NCBI RefSeq assembly: GCF_042680125.1 | Contig: NZ_JBHTNY010000028.1 | Direction: 5' to 3' (one strand) | DNA: 64,000 bases | Source: Robinsoniella peoriensis | Lineage (GTDB): Bacteria; Bacillota; Clostridia; Lachnospirales; Lachnospiraceae | Part shown: positions 1 to 7,715 of the stretch, one piece after another | How positions within the stretch are numbered: the stretch's first letter is position 1 | Layout of the letters: each line of letters starts with the position of its first letter | Translations under genes and position numbers: made by a program | The notes under the pieces: model-generated | The model's input: only the letters and a program-made list of their open reading frames with translations | What the model was told of the DNA's origin: nothing | Databases searched by the model: none

Positions 1-23
1 GGTGGCTCGCTACGCCTTGCCAT

Positions 24-40
24 GCGGGTGTTCCACCCGC
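24..40. repeat. GC-rich hairpin at window edge
   Basis: GCGGGTG, a 3-base loop and CACCCGC form a 7 bp perfect stem just beyond the end of the first minus-strand gene. The flanks are more GC-rich than the neighbouring genes. No T-run follows on the minus strand, so a terminator role is uncertain; it may belong to a dispersed repeat cut by the window edge. Confidence 0.4.
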
Positions 41-68
41 TAAACTATCCGCCCTTTCCTGGGCGCAC

Positions 69-899
69 CTACCCTTTTACAGCTCCTGCCGTCATACCTT
101 CGATGATATATCTCTGTGCCACAAGGTATATTACCAGCAGCGGCGCAATCGTCAACATGATATCGGCAAATATAAGGTTCCACGAAGAACTCTTCGCTCC
201 ATAAAAATTGTACATCGTCAACGGAAGAGTCCACTTGTCACTGTTTGTAAAAAACAATGGCAGCTGAACATCATTCCATGCCCCTACAAAATTGAAGATA
301 AACAGCGTACTGGTGATTGGTTTCAGCAAAGGGAAAATCACGGACATATACAGCCTTGGCAGATAAGCCCCATCCATGATAGCAGCCTCGTCCAACTCTC
401 TTGGAATTGTATTCACAAAACCCGAATATAAAAAGATAGATGCTGGCAGACCATAGGTAGCATGCAGAAGAATAATGCCTACATATGAATTTAGTAGCTT
501 CAACTGATTCAATACCAGATATGTAGGAATAAATGCAATAGGCACCACAATACCTATGAGGAATAGGAAGTATGCTCCTTTTATAAGTTTTTTTTGTGAT
601 CTGGCTATAACAAACGCCGCCATTGAGGAACACAGTAGAATCAAAATCACGGCCCCCATAGCGATTATTACTCCATTAATGAACGCCTGGAGAATATTCC
701 CCGCCTCAAATACTTCCACGTAATTTCCTACTGCCCACTCATAGGGCAATCCAATTCCAAAAAGATTTGCCTCCCGCCTGCTCTTCAAGGAATTAACAAA
801 TACCATCCAGATAGGTACTGCATAAATCATAACAAGAAGAAGCGAAAAAAGATAGAATAACACACGTTTTACCATTTTTTTCCTGATTTTTTCTTCCAT
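69..899 (-). CDS. Carbohydrate ABC transporter permease (MalG type)
   Basis: Inner-membrane subunit of a binding-protein-dependent sugar importer, 276 aa. Six hydrophobic segments are visible, and the cytoplasmic EAA loop (RELDEAAIMDGAYLPRLY, about residues 165-185) that docks to the ATPase is well conserved. The ending AGAVKG is typical of MalG-like permeases. An upstream in-frame TTG at 902 is possible, but the ATG at 899 overlaps the TGA of the preceding permease (TGATG), a translational-coupling arrangement. It is the last gene of an operon with the other permease and the solute-binding lipoprotein. No ATPase gene is in the cluster, so it probably shares an MsmX-like ATPase encoded elsewhere. 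The substrate cannot be read from the sequence. Confidence 0.93.
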   Translation of the reverse strand: MEEKIRKKMVKRVLFYLFSLLLVMIYAVPIWMVFVNSLKSRREANLFGIGLPYEWAVGNYVEVFEAGNILQAFINGVIIAMGAVILILLCSSMAAFVIARSQKKLIKGAYFLFLIGIVVPIAFIPTYLVLNQLKLLNSYVGIILLHATYGLPASIFLYSGFVNTIPRELDEAAIMDGAYLPRLYMSVIFPLLKPITSTLFIFNFVGAWNDVQLPLFFTNSDKWTLPLTMYNFYGAKSSSWNLIFADIMLTIAPLLVIYLVAQRYIIEGMTAGAVKG

Positions 900-1786
900 C
901 AAATCTCCACCTCCTTTCTGCGTAAAAACAAAAGCAGACCGGCAGACACAATTATAATCAGCACCGTAGTAAATAATCCTACCGCCGCAGAATACCCCAG
1001 ATATCCAAGTCCGAAATTCTTATACAAAAAGGTCGACAACACCTCCGTAGTATTAGCCGGTCCCCCGTTGGTCGTCCCATATACTTGGGCAAATACCTTA
1101 ATCCCGCTTACCAGATTAAGAATTATGGTCACGGTAAAGGACTGTACAATCAGAGGTAGCGTAATATGGCGAACCTGCTGCCAGTAACCCGCTCCATCAA
1201 TAGCCGCAGCATCGTAGTATTCTTTGCTGATACCCTGCATACCAGCCACAAAAATGCACATATTAAATCCGCTCTGCTGCCATATTTCCATTGCACAGAT
1301 GGAATTCAAAGCAATTTTTGCATCGAATAACCAGTCCTGTGCCAGGGCCTCCAGTCCGACCAAATTCAAAAAACTGTTGAGAATACCATTTGTGGGATTA
1401 TAAATTGCTACAAAAATGATCCCTACCACAATCGGACTAATTGTAACTGGCAAAAATGCCACGGCTCTGATAAAATTATTAAATCTGGAAGTTCTCTTTA
1501 CAATTAGTGCAAGACCAAATCCCACAACATTTTTAATAATAACTGTCACAATTGCAAAATAGAATGTATTAAAAATGCATGTCCAAAAAATCGGTTCGTT
1601 AAACAGCCGGACAAAATTACTCAAACCATTCCAGTGCAGATCGTCCATATAAAACAAACTCCAATCTGTAAATCCTAGTACAAAGCTAGCCAAATTGGGT
1701 AGAATAAAAAACACCAGAAACAATATAAATGCTGGGAGCAGAAACCATGCAGAATAATAATCGGGCCGCACTTTTGTTTTTTTCAT
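899..1786 (-). CDS. Carbohydrate ABC transporter permease (MalF/UgpA type)
   Basis: First permease of the sugar importer, 295 aa. It has six transmembrane segments, a periplasmic-side region after TM1 and an EAA loop (KEYYDAAAIDGAGYWQQV) about 90 residues from the C-terminus. I place the start at the ATG at 1786 (MKKTKVRPDYYSAW) because a strong AAAGGAGG lies about 10 bases upstream; the longer open frame to 1822 would overlap the lipoprotein gene and include this SD. It lies 26 bases after the solute-binding protein gene and overlaps the next permease. Family assignment is secure; substrate unknown. Confidence 0.93.
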   Translation of the reverse strand: MKKTKVRPDYYSAWFLLPAFILFLVFFILPNLASFVLGFTDWSLFYMDDLHWNGLSNFVRLFNEPIFWTCIFNTFYFAIVTVIIKNVVGFGLALIVKRTSRFNNFIRAVAFLPVTISPIVVGIIFVAIYNPTNGILNSFLNLVGLEALAQDWLFDAKIALNSICAMEIWQQSGFNMCIFVAGMQGISKEYYDAAAIDGAGYWQQVRHITLPLIVQSFTVTIILNLVSGIKVFAQVYGTTNGGPANTTEVLSTFLYKNFGLGYLGYSAAVGLFTTVLIIIVSAGLLLFLRRKEVEI

Positions 1787-1812
1787 AACCAGAAATCCTC
1801 CTTTCAAAACTA

Positions 1813-3189
1813 CTACTCCCATCCCTTCAGACGCAAAGCCTTTGCATCGGCTGCATAATTGTTATACCACTGTTCCATGACATCATCCACTGACATTCCC
1901 GCGAATAAATCCTGAATGCACTTTGCGAAATCCCCGTAGAAATTTGTCATAATATCACTATTATAGGGCTTATAGATGGCATCGTTCCACTGTGCATAAT
2001 AGGGAATTTCTGTTTCCTCGTGGAGAGCAACCATTTCTTCACCAAAGTCGTTCATCTCCACTTCAAAATCCAGTCCCTCGTACGGTGCTTTTCCCGGTAT
2101 CAAATGGTAAAGATAACTAAAGCTTTCTTCCTGGAGCATAGTGTTTATAAATTCCTTAGCAGCCTCCACGTTGGGGCCGTCTACCACGTACAAGTAACCT
2201 ATAGATTTATTATTCATAATCATGGCATAATCCTGATCTACCCACATAGGACAAGTGGTAAGCCCCAACTGTTCCACTTCCTTAGGGTAATCCTTTACCA
2301 GCGTACCATAAGCGCTGTCCAGTACTGCATAGAAAGCACATTCTCCATTGGCAACCGACTGTAGCGCCATATCGTTTGTGGCAGACATGTAATCCTCATT
2401 GATCAGCCCCTCATCCCGAAAGGCCACCACTCTCTCAAATAGTTCTTTCAGTTCAGGAATATCGTAAGGTTTTATCTTGTTATTTGTCAGCTGCTCGATA
2501 TAATCCGGGTTTTTATCAAAAATAGGTGTCATACTGCACAGCAGAAGAATCTGAGCGGTCCACTGTTCTTTATTTGACACATAAAGCGGTGTATATCCTG
2601 CTTCTTTAATCTTTTTACAGGCTTCTACAAATTCATTATAGTCAGCGATTGGAAGGGTAACACCGCTGTCCTTCAGAACTTTTTCATTATACAAAAGACC
2701 CATATTATTCTCTGGTCCTACAGGAGCCGCCAGATAATTACCTTTATCATCCATACAAAACATTTTCGTTATATCTGACATTTTTTTAATCCACTCCCCC
2801 TCCAACGGAACAAGCGCATCCGAATAAAGCATCTGAATCCCTTTATTCCCCCAAAGCAAATCTCCGCCGTTACCTGTAGCCAGTTTTGTATTTACAACAC
2901 TCAAATACTGATCAGAAGGATACACATCATATTTTACTTCCACCCCCATGATCTCAGCACATTTATCAAATGCCTCCATCTGCATTTGAGAGCCAGAATC
3001 TCCGCCGTCCAGCATGATTGTTAGAGTAGTCCCTTCATAGGGACGATTTCCCTCATTACCGTTTACCTCATCCTCTTCTTTTATTGTCTCATATTGTGTT
3101 TCTTCCTTCTTTGATGCTTTGTCAGGAGAACACCCAAAAAGTGTTCCCATCATAGATACAATAAGCAGCAATGCCAATTTTTTCTTCAT
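1813..3189 (-). CDS. Extracellular solute-binding lipoprotein of sugar ABC importer
   Basis: Family 1 solute-binding protein, 458 aa, that captures a sugar outside the membrane and delivers it to the two downstream permeases. A lipoprotein signal peptide is visible: KKK, a hydrophobic stretch and the lipobox LFGC with the lipidated Cys at residue 20. An acidic linker (about residues 25-50) follows, then the bilobed domain beginning TLTIMLDGGDSGSQM. Length is normal for the family. An SD (AAGGAGGAATTTGT) lies directly upstream of the ATG. It is first in a three-gene operon, with a candidate promoter about 40-70 bases upstream. Substrate cannot be deduced. Confidence 0.93.
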   Translation of the reverse strand: MKKKLALLLIVSMMGTLFGCSPDKASKKEETQYETIKEEDEVNGNEGNRPYEGTTLTIMLDGGDSGSQMQMEAFDKCAEIMGVEVKYDVYPSDQYLSVVNTKLATGNGGDLLWGNKGIQMLYSDALVPLEGEWIKKMSDITKMFCMDDKGNYLAAPVGPENNMGLLYNEKVLKDSGVTLPIADYNEFVEACKKIKEAGYTPLYVSNKEQWTAQILLLCSMTPIFDKNPDYIEQLTNNKIKPYDIPELKELFERVVAFRDEGLINEDYMSATNDMALQSVANGECAFYAVLDSAYGTLVKDYPKEVEQLGLTTCPMWVDQDYAMIMNNKSIGYLYVVDGPNVEAAKEFINTMLQEESFSYLYHLIPGKAPYEGLDFEVEMNDFGEEMVALHEETEIPYYAQWNDAIYKPYNSDIMTNFYGDFAKCIQDLFAGMSVDDVMEQWYNNYAADAKALRLKGWE

Positions 3190-3226
3190 ACAAATTCCTC
3201 CTTTTTTACAGCAATTTTTTTCTTTT

Positions 3227-3256
3227 ATTATATCATTGGTAAATATTACTTTACAA
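3227..3256 (-). promoter_or_regulatory. Candidate promoter of the sugar importer operon
   Basis: On the minus strand TTGTAA (-35) and a perfect TATAAT (-10) are separated by 18 bases, about 40 bases upstream of the solute-binding protein start. The assignment rests on sequence match only. Confidence 0.5.
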
Positions 3257-3411
3257 TGGATTAACTTTCGTTACTTGATGGACATTTTGTATATTTAATA
3301 CATTATAATCCACTTTATTTAGTTCAGTATGTGCAAAAAAGGTTATAACTTTCATAACTACGATCGCTTCGCCACATTTTTTTTTGATTTGTCAAGTGAT
3401 TAAAAGTACAC

Positions 3412-3449
3412 AAAAAAAGACAGTATATGTATTATTAACATAACTGTCT
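3412..3449 (-). terminator. Rho-independent terminator after the VanZ-like gene
   Basis: On the minus strand AGACAGTTATGT pairs with ACATATACTGTCT across a short AT loop and is followed by seven T residues. It lies about 75 bases downstream of the VanZ-like stop codon. Confidence 0.7.
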
Positions 3450-3523
3450 AAATCATTTGCTTTATCTTAACTAAATACCATCAACAGTCCCGCTGATCCT
3501 TTTTATTCCCCAAACAATATTTG

Positions 3524-4030
3524 CTATAAATTTACAATAATGAGAAGTCCCAAAAATGCAATACCCCCAATTGTCCCAATGCAGGCTAATATATTTAATA
3601 CTTTGTTGGTTTTATCCTTTAACAGCTTATAAAAAACCATATAGATCAAACAACCAATTACACCTCCAAGGGTATTTCCAATTAAATCCGTTATATCAGT
3701 TGCTCCAACTGCGAATATAAATTGTAGTATTTCCAGCGCTAAACTTGTAAGTGCAATCGGTACGATTTTTTTCAAAAATGACCAGTTACTTTTTAGCATA
3801 CAGATATACAATCCAAAAGGGATAAAAATAAGTACATTGTTAATTATTTCATCAAAATCCATTTTCCCATTAATTATTACAGATCCGGCAAAAGGAATTA
3901 GATTTACTCCTCTTAGATGTGGTAAGCCTTTTAGTGTAAACTGCATTTTTAATAATATAATCCATACTAATACAAAAACATAGATTATAAACAAGATCCA
4001 TGTTAATTTCCTTTGACTCTTATTCTCCAT
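3524..4030 (-). CDS. VanZ-like family membrane protein
   Basis: A 168 aa polytopic membrane protein of the VanZ-like family. The name comes from VanZ of the Tn1546 teicoplanin-resistance cluster, but most members have no established function. Visible signs: an N-terminal TM, the conserved stretch HLRGVNLIPFAGS, then NNVLIFIPFGLYI and EILQFIFAVGATDITDLIGNTLGG, which is the family hallmark of helices around a polar D-x-x-D-x-x-x-N segment, and a final C-terminal TM. Length is normal. The gene is monocistronic, ends in a terminator at 3412-3449, and has a 15 bp inverted repeat upstream. No vancomycin-resistance genes are nearby, so a resistance role is not implied. Confidence 0.85.
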   Translation of the reverse strand: MENKSQRKLTWILFIIYVFVLVWIILLKMQFTLKGLPHLRGVNLIPFAGSVIINGKMDFDEIINNVLIFIPFGLYICMLKSNWSFLKKIVPIALTSLALEILQFIFAVGATDITDLIGNTLGGVIGCLIYMVFYKLLKDKTNKVLNILACIGTIGGIAFLGLLIIVNL

Positions 4031-4046
4031 TTTCTCCTCCTTATTC

Positions 4047-4093
4047 TATAATAGAAATATACTAACACAACTATCCATTATATTTCTATTATA
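4047..4093 (-). promoter_or_regulatory. Perfect 15 bp inverted repeat upstream of the VanZ-like gene
   Basis: TATAATAGAAATATA at 4047-4061 is repeated as its exact reverse complement at 4079-4093, 17 bases apart, within 65 bases of the VanZ-like start codon. It could be a dyad operator or a leader hairpin. The binding factor is unknown. Confidence 0.45.
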
Positions 4094-4132
4094 AATATTC
4101 TTATTTTTCTATTATGAATATTCTTATTTTTC
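4087..4132. repeat. Tandem direct repeat, about 23 bp x 2
   Basis: Two adjacent near-identical copies of a unit starting CTATTAT[A/G]AATATTC and ending TTATTTTT differ at one visible base. The first overlaps the right arm of the inverted repeat upstream of the VanZ-like gene. Confidence 0.6.
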
Positions 4133-4353
4133 CTTATCTTCTTCAAAGGCAAGGCAAATAAGCCGCAAATTTACAGTAAGATATTTGCTGTAAAAACATC
4201 CTAATCTATATTATTATACTTCCATGTGTTATAATGAAACTAATTAATGATCAAAGTGTGAATATAAGCGTTGTAATCATCACAGGCAGCTTGTGGAAAT
4301 GAATTTACAAACAGGCTCTACGCAGTATTTGTGATATCTATGAAGGAGCAAAT

Positions 4354-4476
4354 ATGAAACTTGAATATAGAAATGCCAAAAAAGAAGATGCGAAACTTCT
4401 GACAGATATTTATAATAAATCATTTTATGATGATTATATACATTATGGTGAATGTCCTAAGTACATTTTTCTATAA
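4354..4476 (+). pseudogene. N-terminal remnant of a GNAT acetyltransferase
   Basis: A 40-codon frame preceded by GAAGGAGC at SD distance encodes MKLEYRNAKKEDAKLLTDIY and NKSFYDDYIHYGECP, then YIFL and a stop. The opening (basic strand, then 'AKKEDAKLLTDIYNKSFYDD') is the typical start of a GCN5-related N-acetyltransferase, normally about 150-180 aa. The acetyl-CoA binding half is absent, and the following sequence carries no continuation I can see in any frame. It is probably a deletion remnant. Confidence 0.5.
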
Positions 4477-4561
4477 AACGGTAATATTCGATTTCAGCAC
4501 TACTGATCGGTTTGTTCGCTTTGCAATAATAATTATGTTTATGTGAAAGGAGGTATGTTGC

Positions 4562-4681
4562 ATGTTAGCATCTTTTATGGGGCAGTTCGGTATGTTTTTA
4601 AGTATCCTTTTCAATGTCTTAAAATTAATATTATATGTTCTTGCCATATTGGCTTTGATTAAATACTTAAGAACTAAATAA
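4562..4681 (+). CDS. 39-aa hydrophobic membrane peptide
   Basis: A short open frame (MLASFMGQFGMFLSILFNVL, then KLILYVLAILALIKYLRTK) starting 8 bases after a near-perfect GAAAGGAGG and ending 5 bases before a strong terminator. The peptide is one long hydrophobic helix with a positively charged C-terminus (KYLRTK), as in small single-span membrane peptides. It has no family I recognise. The tailored SD and dedicated terminator argue that it is expressed. It could be a small regulator of a membrane complex or a type I toxin-like peptide; no antisense RNA was identified. Confidence 0.6.
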   Translation: MLASFMGQFGMFLSILFNVLKLILYVLAILALIKYLRTK

Positions 4682-4686
4682 TCTGC

Positions 4687-4724
4687 AAAAAGGGTAAACC
4701 GTATATATCGTTTACCCTTTTTCT
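4687..4724 (+). terminator. Rho-independent terminator after the small membrane peptide
   Basis: AAAAGGGTAAAC pairs with GTTTACCCTTTTT around a short AT loop, ending in a T-run. It directly follows the 39-codon frame. Confidence 0.85.
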
Positions 4725-4879
4725 CGTTTTATATCCCACTTTTCTTGAAAAATACAATTATAACGGTTATTTTACCTCCTAAGTTTTAGAAAAACAATAT
4801 TTACTGTATAATTTCCCCTATCCTGAAAAAGCTATAACTAAATCTAACTTACTGCCTGAACGGCTGAATGGAGGTCTTT

Positions 4880-5680
4880 ATGAATAAAAAAGGATTTTAC
4901 TGGACGATGGGAATCATAGCTGCTCTTTTAGTGGTTCTTCTGATCTGGCTGTTTTTTGCCGGAAGAAATAAAACTGCTCCTATGCCAAACACAGATACAA
5001 ACACCACCCAGGTTACTACCAACAGCAGCGGTGCTGACCACGCAAACAGCAATACTAACAGCAATGCTGCTGACCAAACAGACGGCAATGCTGCTGACCA
5101 CAGCGGTATGATTCATGATAATACGAACAACCATGGAGATAAAAATCTGGCTTCCTATTTGGATGAGCAGGACGATGATATGGAAGATATGATGGAGGAC
5201 ATGGAGGAGATTGACAAAACAGGCTATGCTGCTATTGATTTTTTAAACGGAATGCTTCCCCATCATGAAGCAGCTATTTCCATGTCGCAAAGCTACCTGA
5301 AATACGGCGGTGCCAACGAAGAATTGAAAAAACTTGCAAACGATATAATTGACGTCCAGAAACAGGAAATTGATCAAATGCAAACACTCGCTAAGGAATT
5401 AAAAGCTGCCGGCAGACAGGATCCGGATCAGGAAAATGCCTATCTGGAAGAGTATAAGAAGATGTTTTCTTCCCACCAAATGAATCACTCTACTGCTAAT
5501 AATGTAGAAGCCGCTTTTGCTGAAGGCATGATCATGCACCACCAGATGGCAGTTGATATGGCAGAATCTATTTTAAAATATACAGATGAAGAACAGGTAA
5601 TCTCACTGGCTCAAAATATAATCACCGCTCAAAAAGAAGAAATTAAACAGATGGAAAATCTCTTAAAAGAAGTAAATTGA
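4880..5680 (+). CDS. DUF305 family protein with two DUF305 motifs
   Basis: A 266 aa membrane-anchored extracytoplasmic protein. An N-terminal signal anchor (about residues 8-28) is followed by a low-complexity Asn/Thr/Asp/Ala-rich linker (about 35-90) and an acidic Met/Asp/Glu stretch. Two DUF305 half-domains follow: the first with FLNGMLPHHEAAISMSQ (about 120-180), the second with FAEGMIMHHQMAVDMAES (about 210-262). Each carries the paired HH plus Met signature of this ferritin-like four-helix family, some members of which are linked to copper handling. The start is the ATG at 4880, seven bases from GGAGG; the ATG at 4868 is part of that SD region. It is monocistronic. A metal-binding role is inference from the His/Met pattern. 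Confidence 0.85.
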   Translation: MNKKGFYWTMGIIAALLVVLLIWLFFAGRNKTAPMPNTDTNTTQVTTNSSGADHANSNTNSNAADQTDGNAADHSGMIHDNTNNHGDKNLASYLDEQDDDMEDMMEDMEEIDKTGYAAIDFLNGMLPHHEAAISMSQSYLKYGGANEELKKLANDIIDVQKQEIDQMQTLAKELKAAGRQDPDQENAYLEEYKKMFSSHQMNHSTANNVEAAFAEGMIMHHQMAVDMAESILKYTDEEQVISLAQNIITAQKEEIKQMENLLKEVN

Positions 5681-5723
5681 ATCATTTTTTCGCAAATCGA
5701 CTCGAATCGTGTTGTAAAACGAA

Positions 5724-5752
5724 TTGACATATTCCGCTCGGAATTATATACT
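5724..5752 (+). promoter_or_regulatory. Consensus sigma-A promoter facing a nearby terminator
   Basis: TTGACA, exactly 17 bases, then TATACT. Transcription would begin near 5759 and meet the hairpin at 5792-5818, giving an RNA of roughly 60 nucleotides. No convincing open frame with an SD lies in between. Confidence 0.55.
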
Positions 5753-5791
5753 ATAGAACGTGTTAACTTCTTAATTCGACACATATGATTC

Positions 5792-5818
5792 ATAGCCCAG
5801 ATCCCACGTCTGGGCTAT
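5792..5818 (+). terminator. Rho-independent terminator-like hairpin
   Basis: ATAGCCCAGA and TCTGGGCTAT form a 10 bp perfect stem around TCCCACG, followed by TTCATTTTG. It may end the DUF305 transcript or the short RNA from the promoter at 5724. About 300 bases after it (5820-6077) hold no gene that I can support. Confidence 0.7.
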
Positions 5819-6077
5819 TTCATTTTGACACACCTGGCATACGTTCAAAATATGGATTATCTGAAATGATCTGTAAATCTCACATTCTTACCCGAATTAG
5901 AAACATCCATGCACGATTGGTAAAATTTACTACCATTACAAACCCCGTAAACCCAGGAAATAACCGAAAAAATATGAAATTAATATTTCATAACATAAAA
6001 CCGGTATTTCAATACATTTCACAACTACATTTAAAATTAATAGTTATAATATAATTGTATTTAATTTTTCAATTTAT

Positions 6078-6105
6078 ACTCCGCAACTCCCACACGTTGC
6101 GGAGT
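6078..6105. terminator. Inverted repeat between 3' regions, possible terminator
   Basis: ACTCCGCAAC and GTTGCGGAGT form a 10 bp perfect stem just beyond the stop codon of the minus-strand dehydrogenase. Neither side has a strong T-run, so termination is plausible but not certain. Confidence 0.45.
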
Positions 6106-6123
6106 ACTCCCCAAATAATATTC

Positions 6124-7140
6124 TTATTGTTCATAATGAATTACTACATTTAATGCCCGTTCAACATCAGCGGCTTTTTCTATCGCTTCCGGCAGTTCCT
6201 CCCAGGTATAATCATGTGTAATAATGCTTTCAATATCCCATTTTCCGGACTTCATAATCTTCATAACATCCTTTACATCCGCCGGCATATAGCCCCCGCT
6301 CCCAATCAATGCATGCTGGGCAAATGTCATATTTAATATGTCCACCGGCCTCATTCCGGCCAGAACCGCTACGATCACCATACGGCTCTCTATCTTTCCC
6401 AAATTTTGATATGTAAAAAGAATAGACTCGGCTCCTGCCGCATCAATATAAATATCCACATCAGCCGTAGGCCCATTTAAAGAAGGTGCCTCACCAAAAT
6501 ACTCCATCGCTTTTTCTTTCATATTTTCCCGCCCGTTATTGCAGACTTCCATACCGAGAGCACCGGCCTTTTTCAGGCGAAAATCCGAATGATCACAGAT
6601 CATAACTTTTTCACATCCAAAATACTGCAATGCAATTCCGGCTGCTATTCCGATTGTCCCGGCTCCAAAGACAATTGCTTTTTCCCCTTTCTGCGGGAAC
6701 GCTCTTCGCGCAGCACGGCATCCTACTGTAAATGGTTCGATCAGACAAGCTTCTTTCGATGATATTTTTTCGTCTACATAATACACCTGCCGATTTAATT
6801 CTGCATGCGGTATCAACATATATTCCGAAAAACCGCCAATCGTTCCTGCTCTCTTCGTATCCCCCTTTGCCAAAAGCGGGTAAGGATAAACCCTGTCCCC
6901 CTGTTTAATATCTTTTACCTTTTTTCCCACCTGTACAACTTCTGAAACTGTTTCATGTCCAAATTCACCACCTACGTTAATTTTGTGCCCTGTACCGGGT
7001 CCATGTTGGTAAACTGCCACATCCGTCCCGCAAATACTGGAATATAGATTGCGGACTACAATATCATAATCACCAGCTTCAGGCATCTCCAGTGCTGCCA
7101 TTTTAATATTCTTTTTTCCCTGATAGATCGCTGCTCTCAA
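6124..7140 (-). CDS. Zinc-type alcohol/polyol dehydrogenase (MDR superfamily)
   Basis: Medium-chain dehydrogenase/reductase, 338 aa, oxidising an alcohol or polyol with NAD(P). Catalytic zinc ligands are visible in SSICGTDV (Cys) and GGEFGHE (His-Glu), with IEPFTVGCRAARRAF as the second-half Glu region. The Rossmann nucleotide-binding motif is VFGAGTIGIAAGIAL. The structural-zinc lobe with four cysteines is missing: between VYPYP and GGFSEY there are no Cys residues. The frame opens at a TTG at 7167, but AAGGAGGG lies inside that extension, so the TTG at 7140 (MRAAIYQGKK) is the better start. It is last in a minus-strand cluster behind the two-component system. Substrate unknown. Confidence 0.85.
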   Translation of the reverse strand: MRAAIYQGKKNIKMAALEMPEAGDYDIVVRNLYSSICGTDVAVYQHGPGTGHKINVGGEFGHETVSEVVQVGKKVKDIKQGDRVYPYPLLAKGDTKRAGTIGGFSEYMLIPHAELNRQVYYVDEKISSKEACLIEPFTVGCRAARRAFPQKGEKAIVFGAGTIGIAAGIALQYFGCEKVMICDHSDFRLKKAGALGMEVCNNGRENMKEKAMEYFGEAPSLNGPTADVDIYIDAAGAESILFTYQNLGKIESRMVIVAVLAGMRPVDILNMTFAQHALIGSGGYMPADVKDVMKIMKSGKWDIESIITHDYTWEELPEAIEKAADVERALNVVIHYEQ

Positions 7141-7178
7141 TTTTTTACCCTCCTTATAATCTTTCAATAATATTGCTT

Positions 7179-7712
7179 TTATAATAGACTGTTTCCTTTT
7201 TCACATATTTCATATATCTCATCATATTTGTCTTCCATCAACAAATTTACTTTCTTTCTGCGGCTCATCCTTAGGCTTCGGAAAACAAAATACGGCAGTA
7301 TCCAGCCTGCAAATGCCGGGAAAGCAAGTAAAATGCAGAGCCAGATAATGGGGGGTTCATTTGTCACGGCAAATACAGAACCTGCCATACATACTGTACC
7401 CAAAATGCCAATCGTTATCGCCATTATTGTTGGCATGGCTGTCTCTGACTTCTTAGCGGCATTAATTTCATCCATACATGCTTCGAAGTGCCGCTGCAGA
7501 CGGGTCAGCTCTGCTCTGTTTAATATTTTACGGTCCCTTTTTAAACGGAGAATAACTTTTGAATTCTTCTTTACCGGCTCTACATTTTCATCTGATATCC
7601 ATCCAAAATTTTTGTAACCATCCAGATAACGGGATAACTGTTCTTCCTCAATCTCTACTTCCTTATATTCATATCCCACAAAATCCTTTCCTTCTTTCAC
7701 AATACCACTCAT
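7179..7712 (-). CDS. Membrane protein of unknown function, two TM segments
   Basis: 177 aa. A soluble N-terminal half of mixed charge (about residues 1-90, with KNFGWISDENVEP and a basic KVILRLKRDRKILNRAEL segment) leads into two adjacent transmembrane helices (about 92-112 and 120-142) and a basic C-terminal tail. I do not recognise the family. It starts 3 bases after the histidine kinase stop and so is translationally linked to the two-component system, which suggests it is a regulated or accessory component. Confidence 0.7.
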   Translation of the reverse strand: MSGIVKEGKDFVGYEYKEVEIEEEQLSRYLDGYKNFGWISDENVEPVKKNSKVILRLKRDRKILNRAELTRLQRHFEACMDEINAAKKSETAMPTIMAITIGILGTVCMAGSVFAVTNEPPIIWLCILLAFPAFAGWILPYFVFRSLRMSRRKKVNLLMEDKYDEIYEICEKGNSLL

Positions 7713-7715
7713 TCT

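Noticed and set aside
3524..4030. Vancomycin/teicoplanin resistance locus
   Set aside because: Only a VanZ-like protein is present; no VanHAX or VanRS genes nearby.
5785..6054. 89-codon plus-strand frame after the DUF305 gene
   Set aside because: It starts inside the terminator region, has no SD and the translation shows no protein-like pattern.
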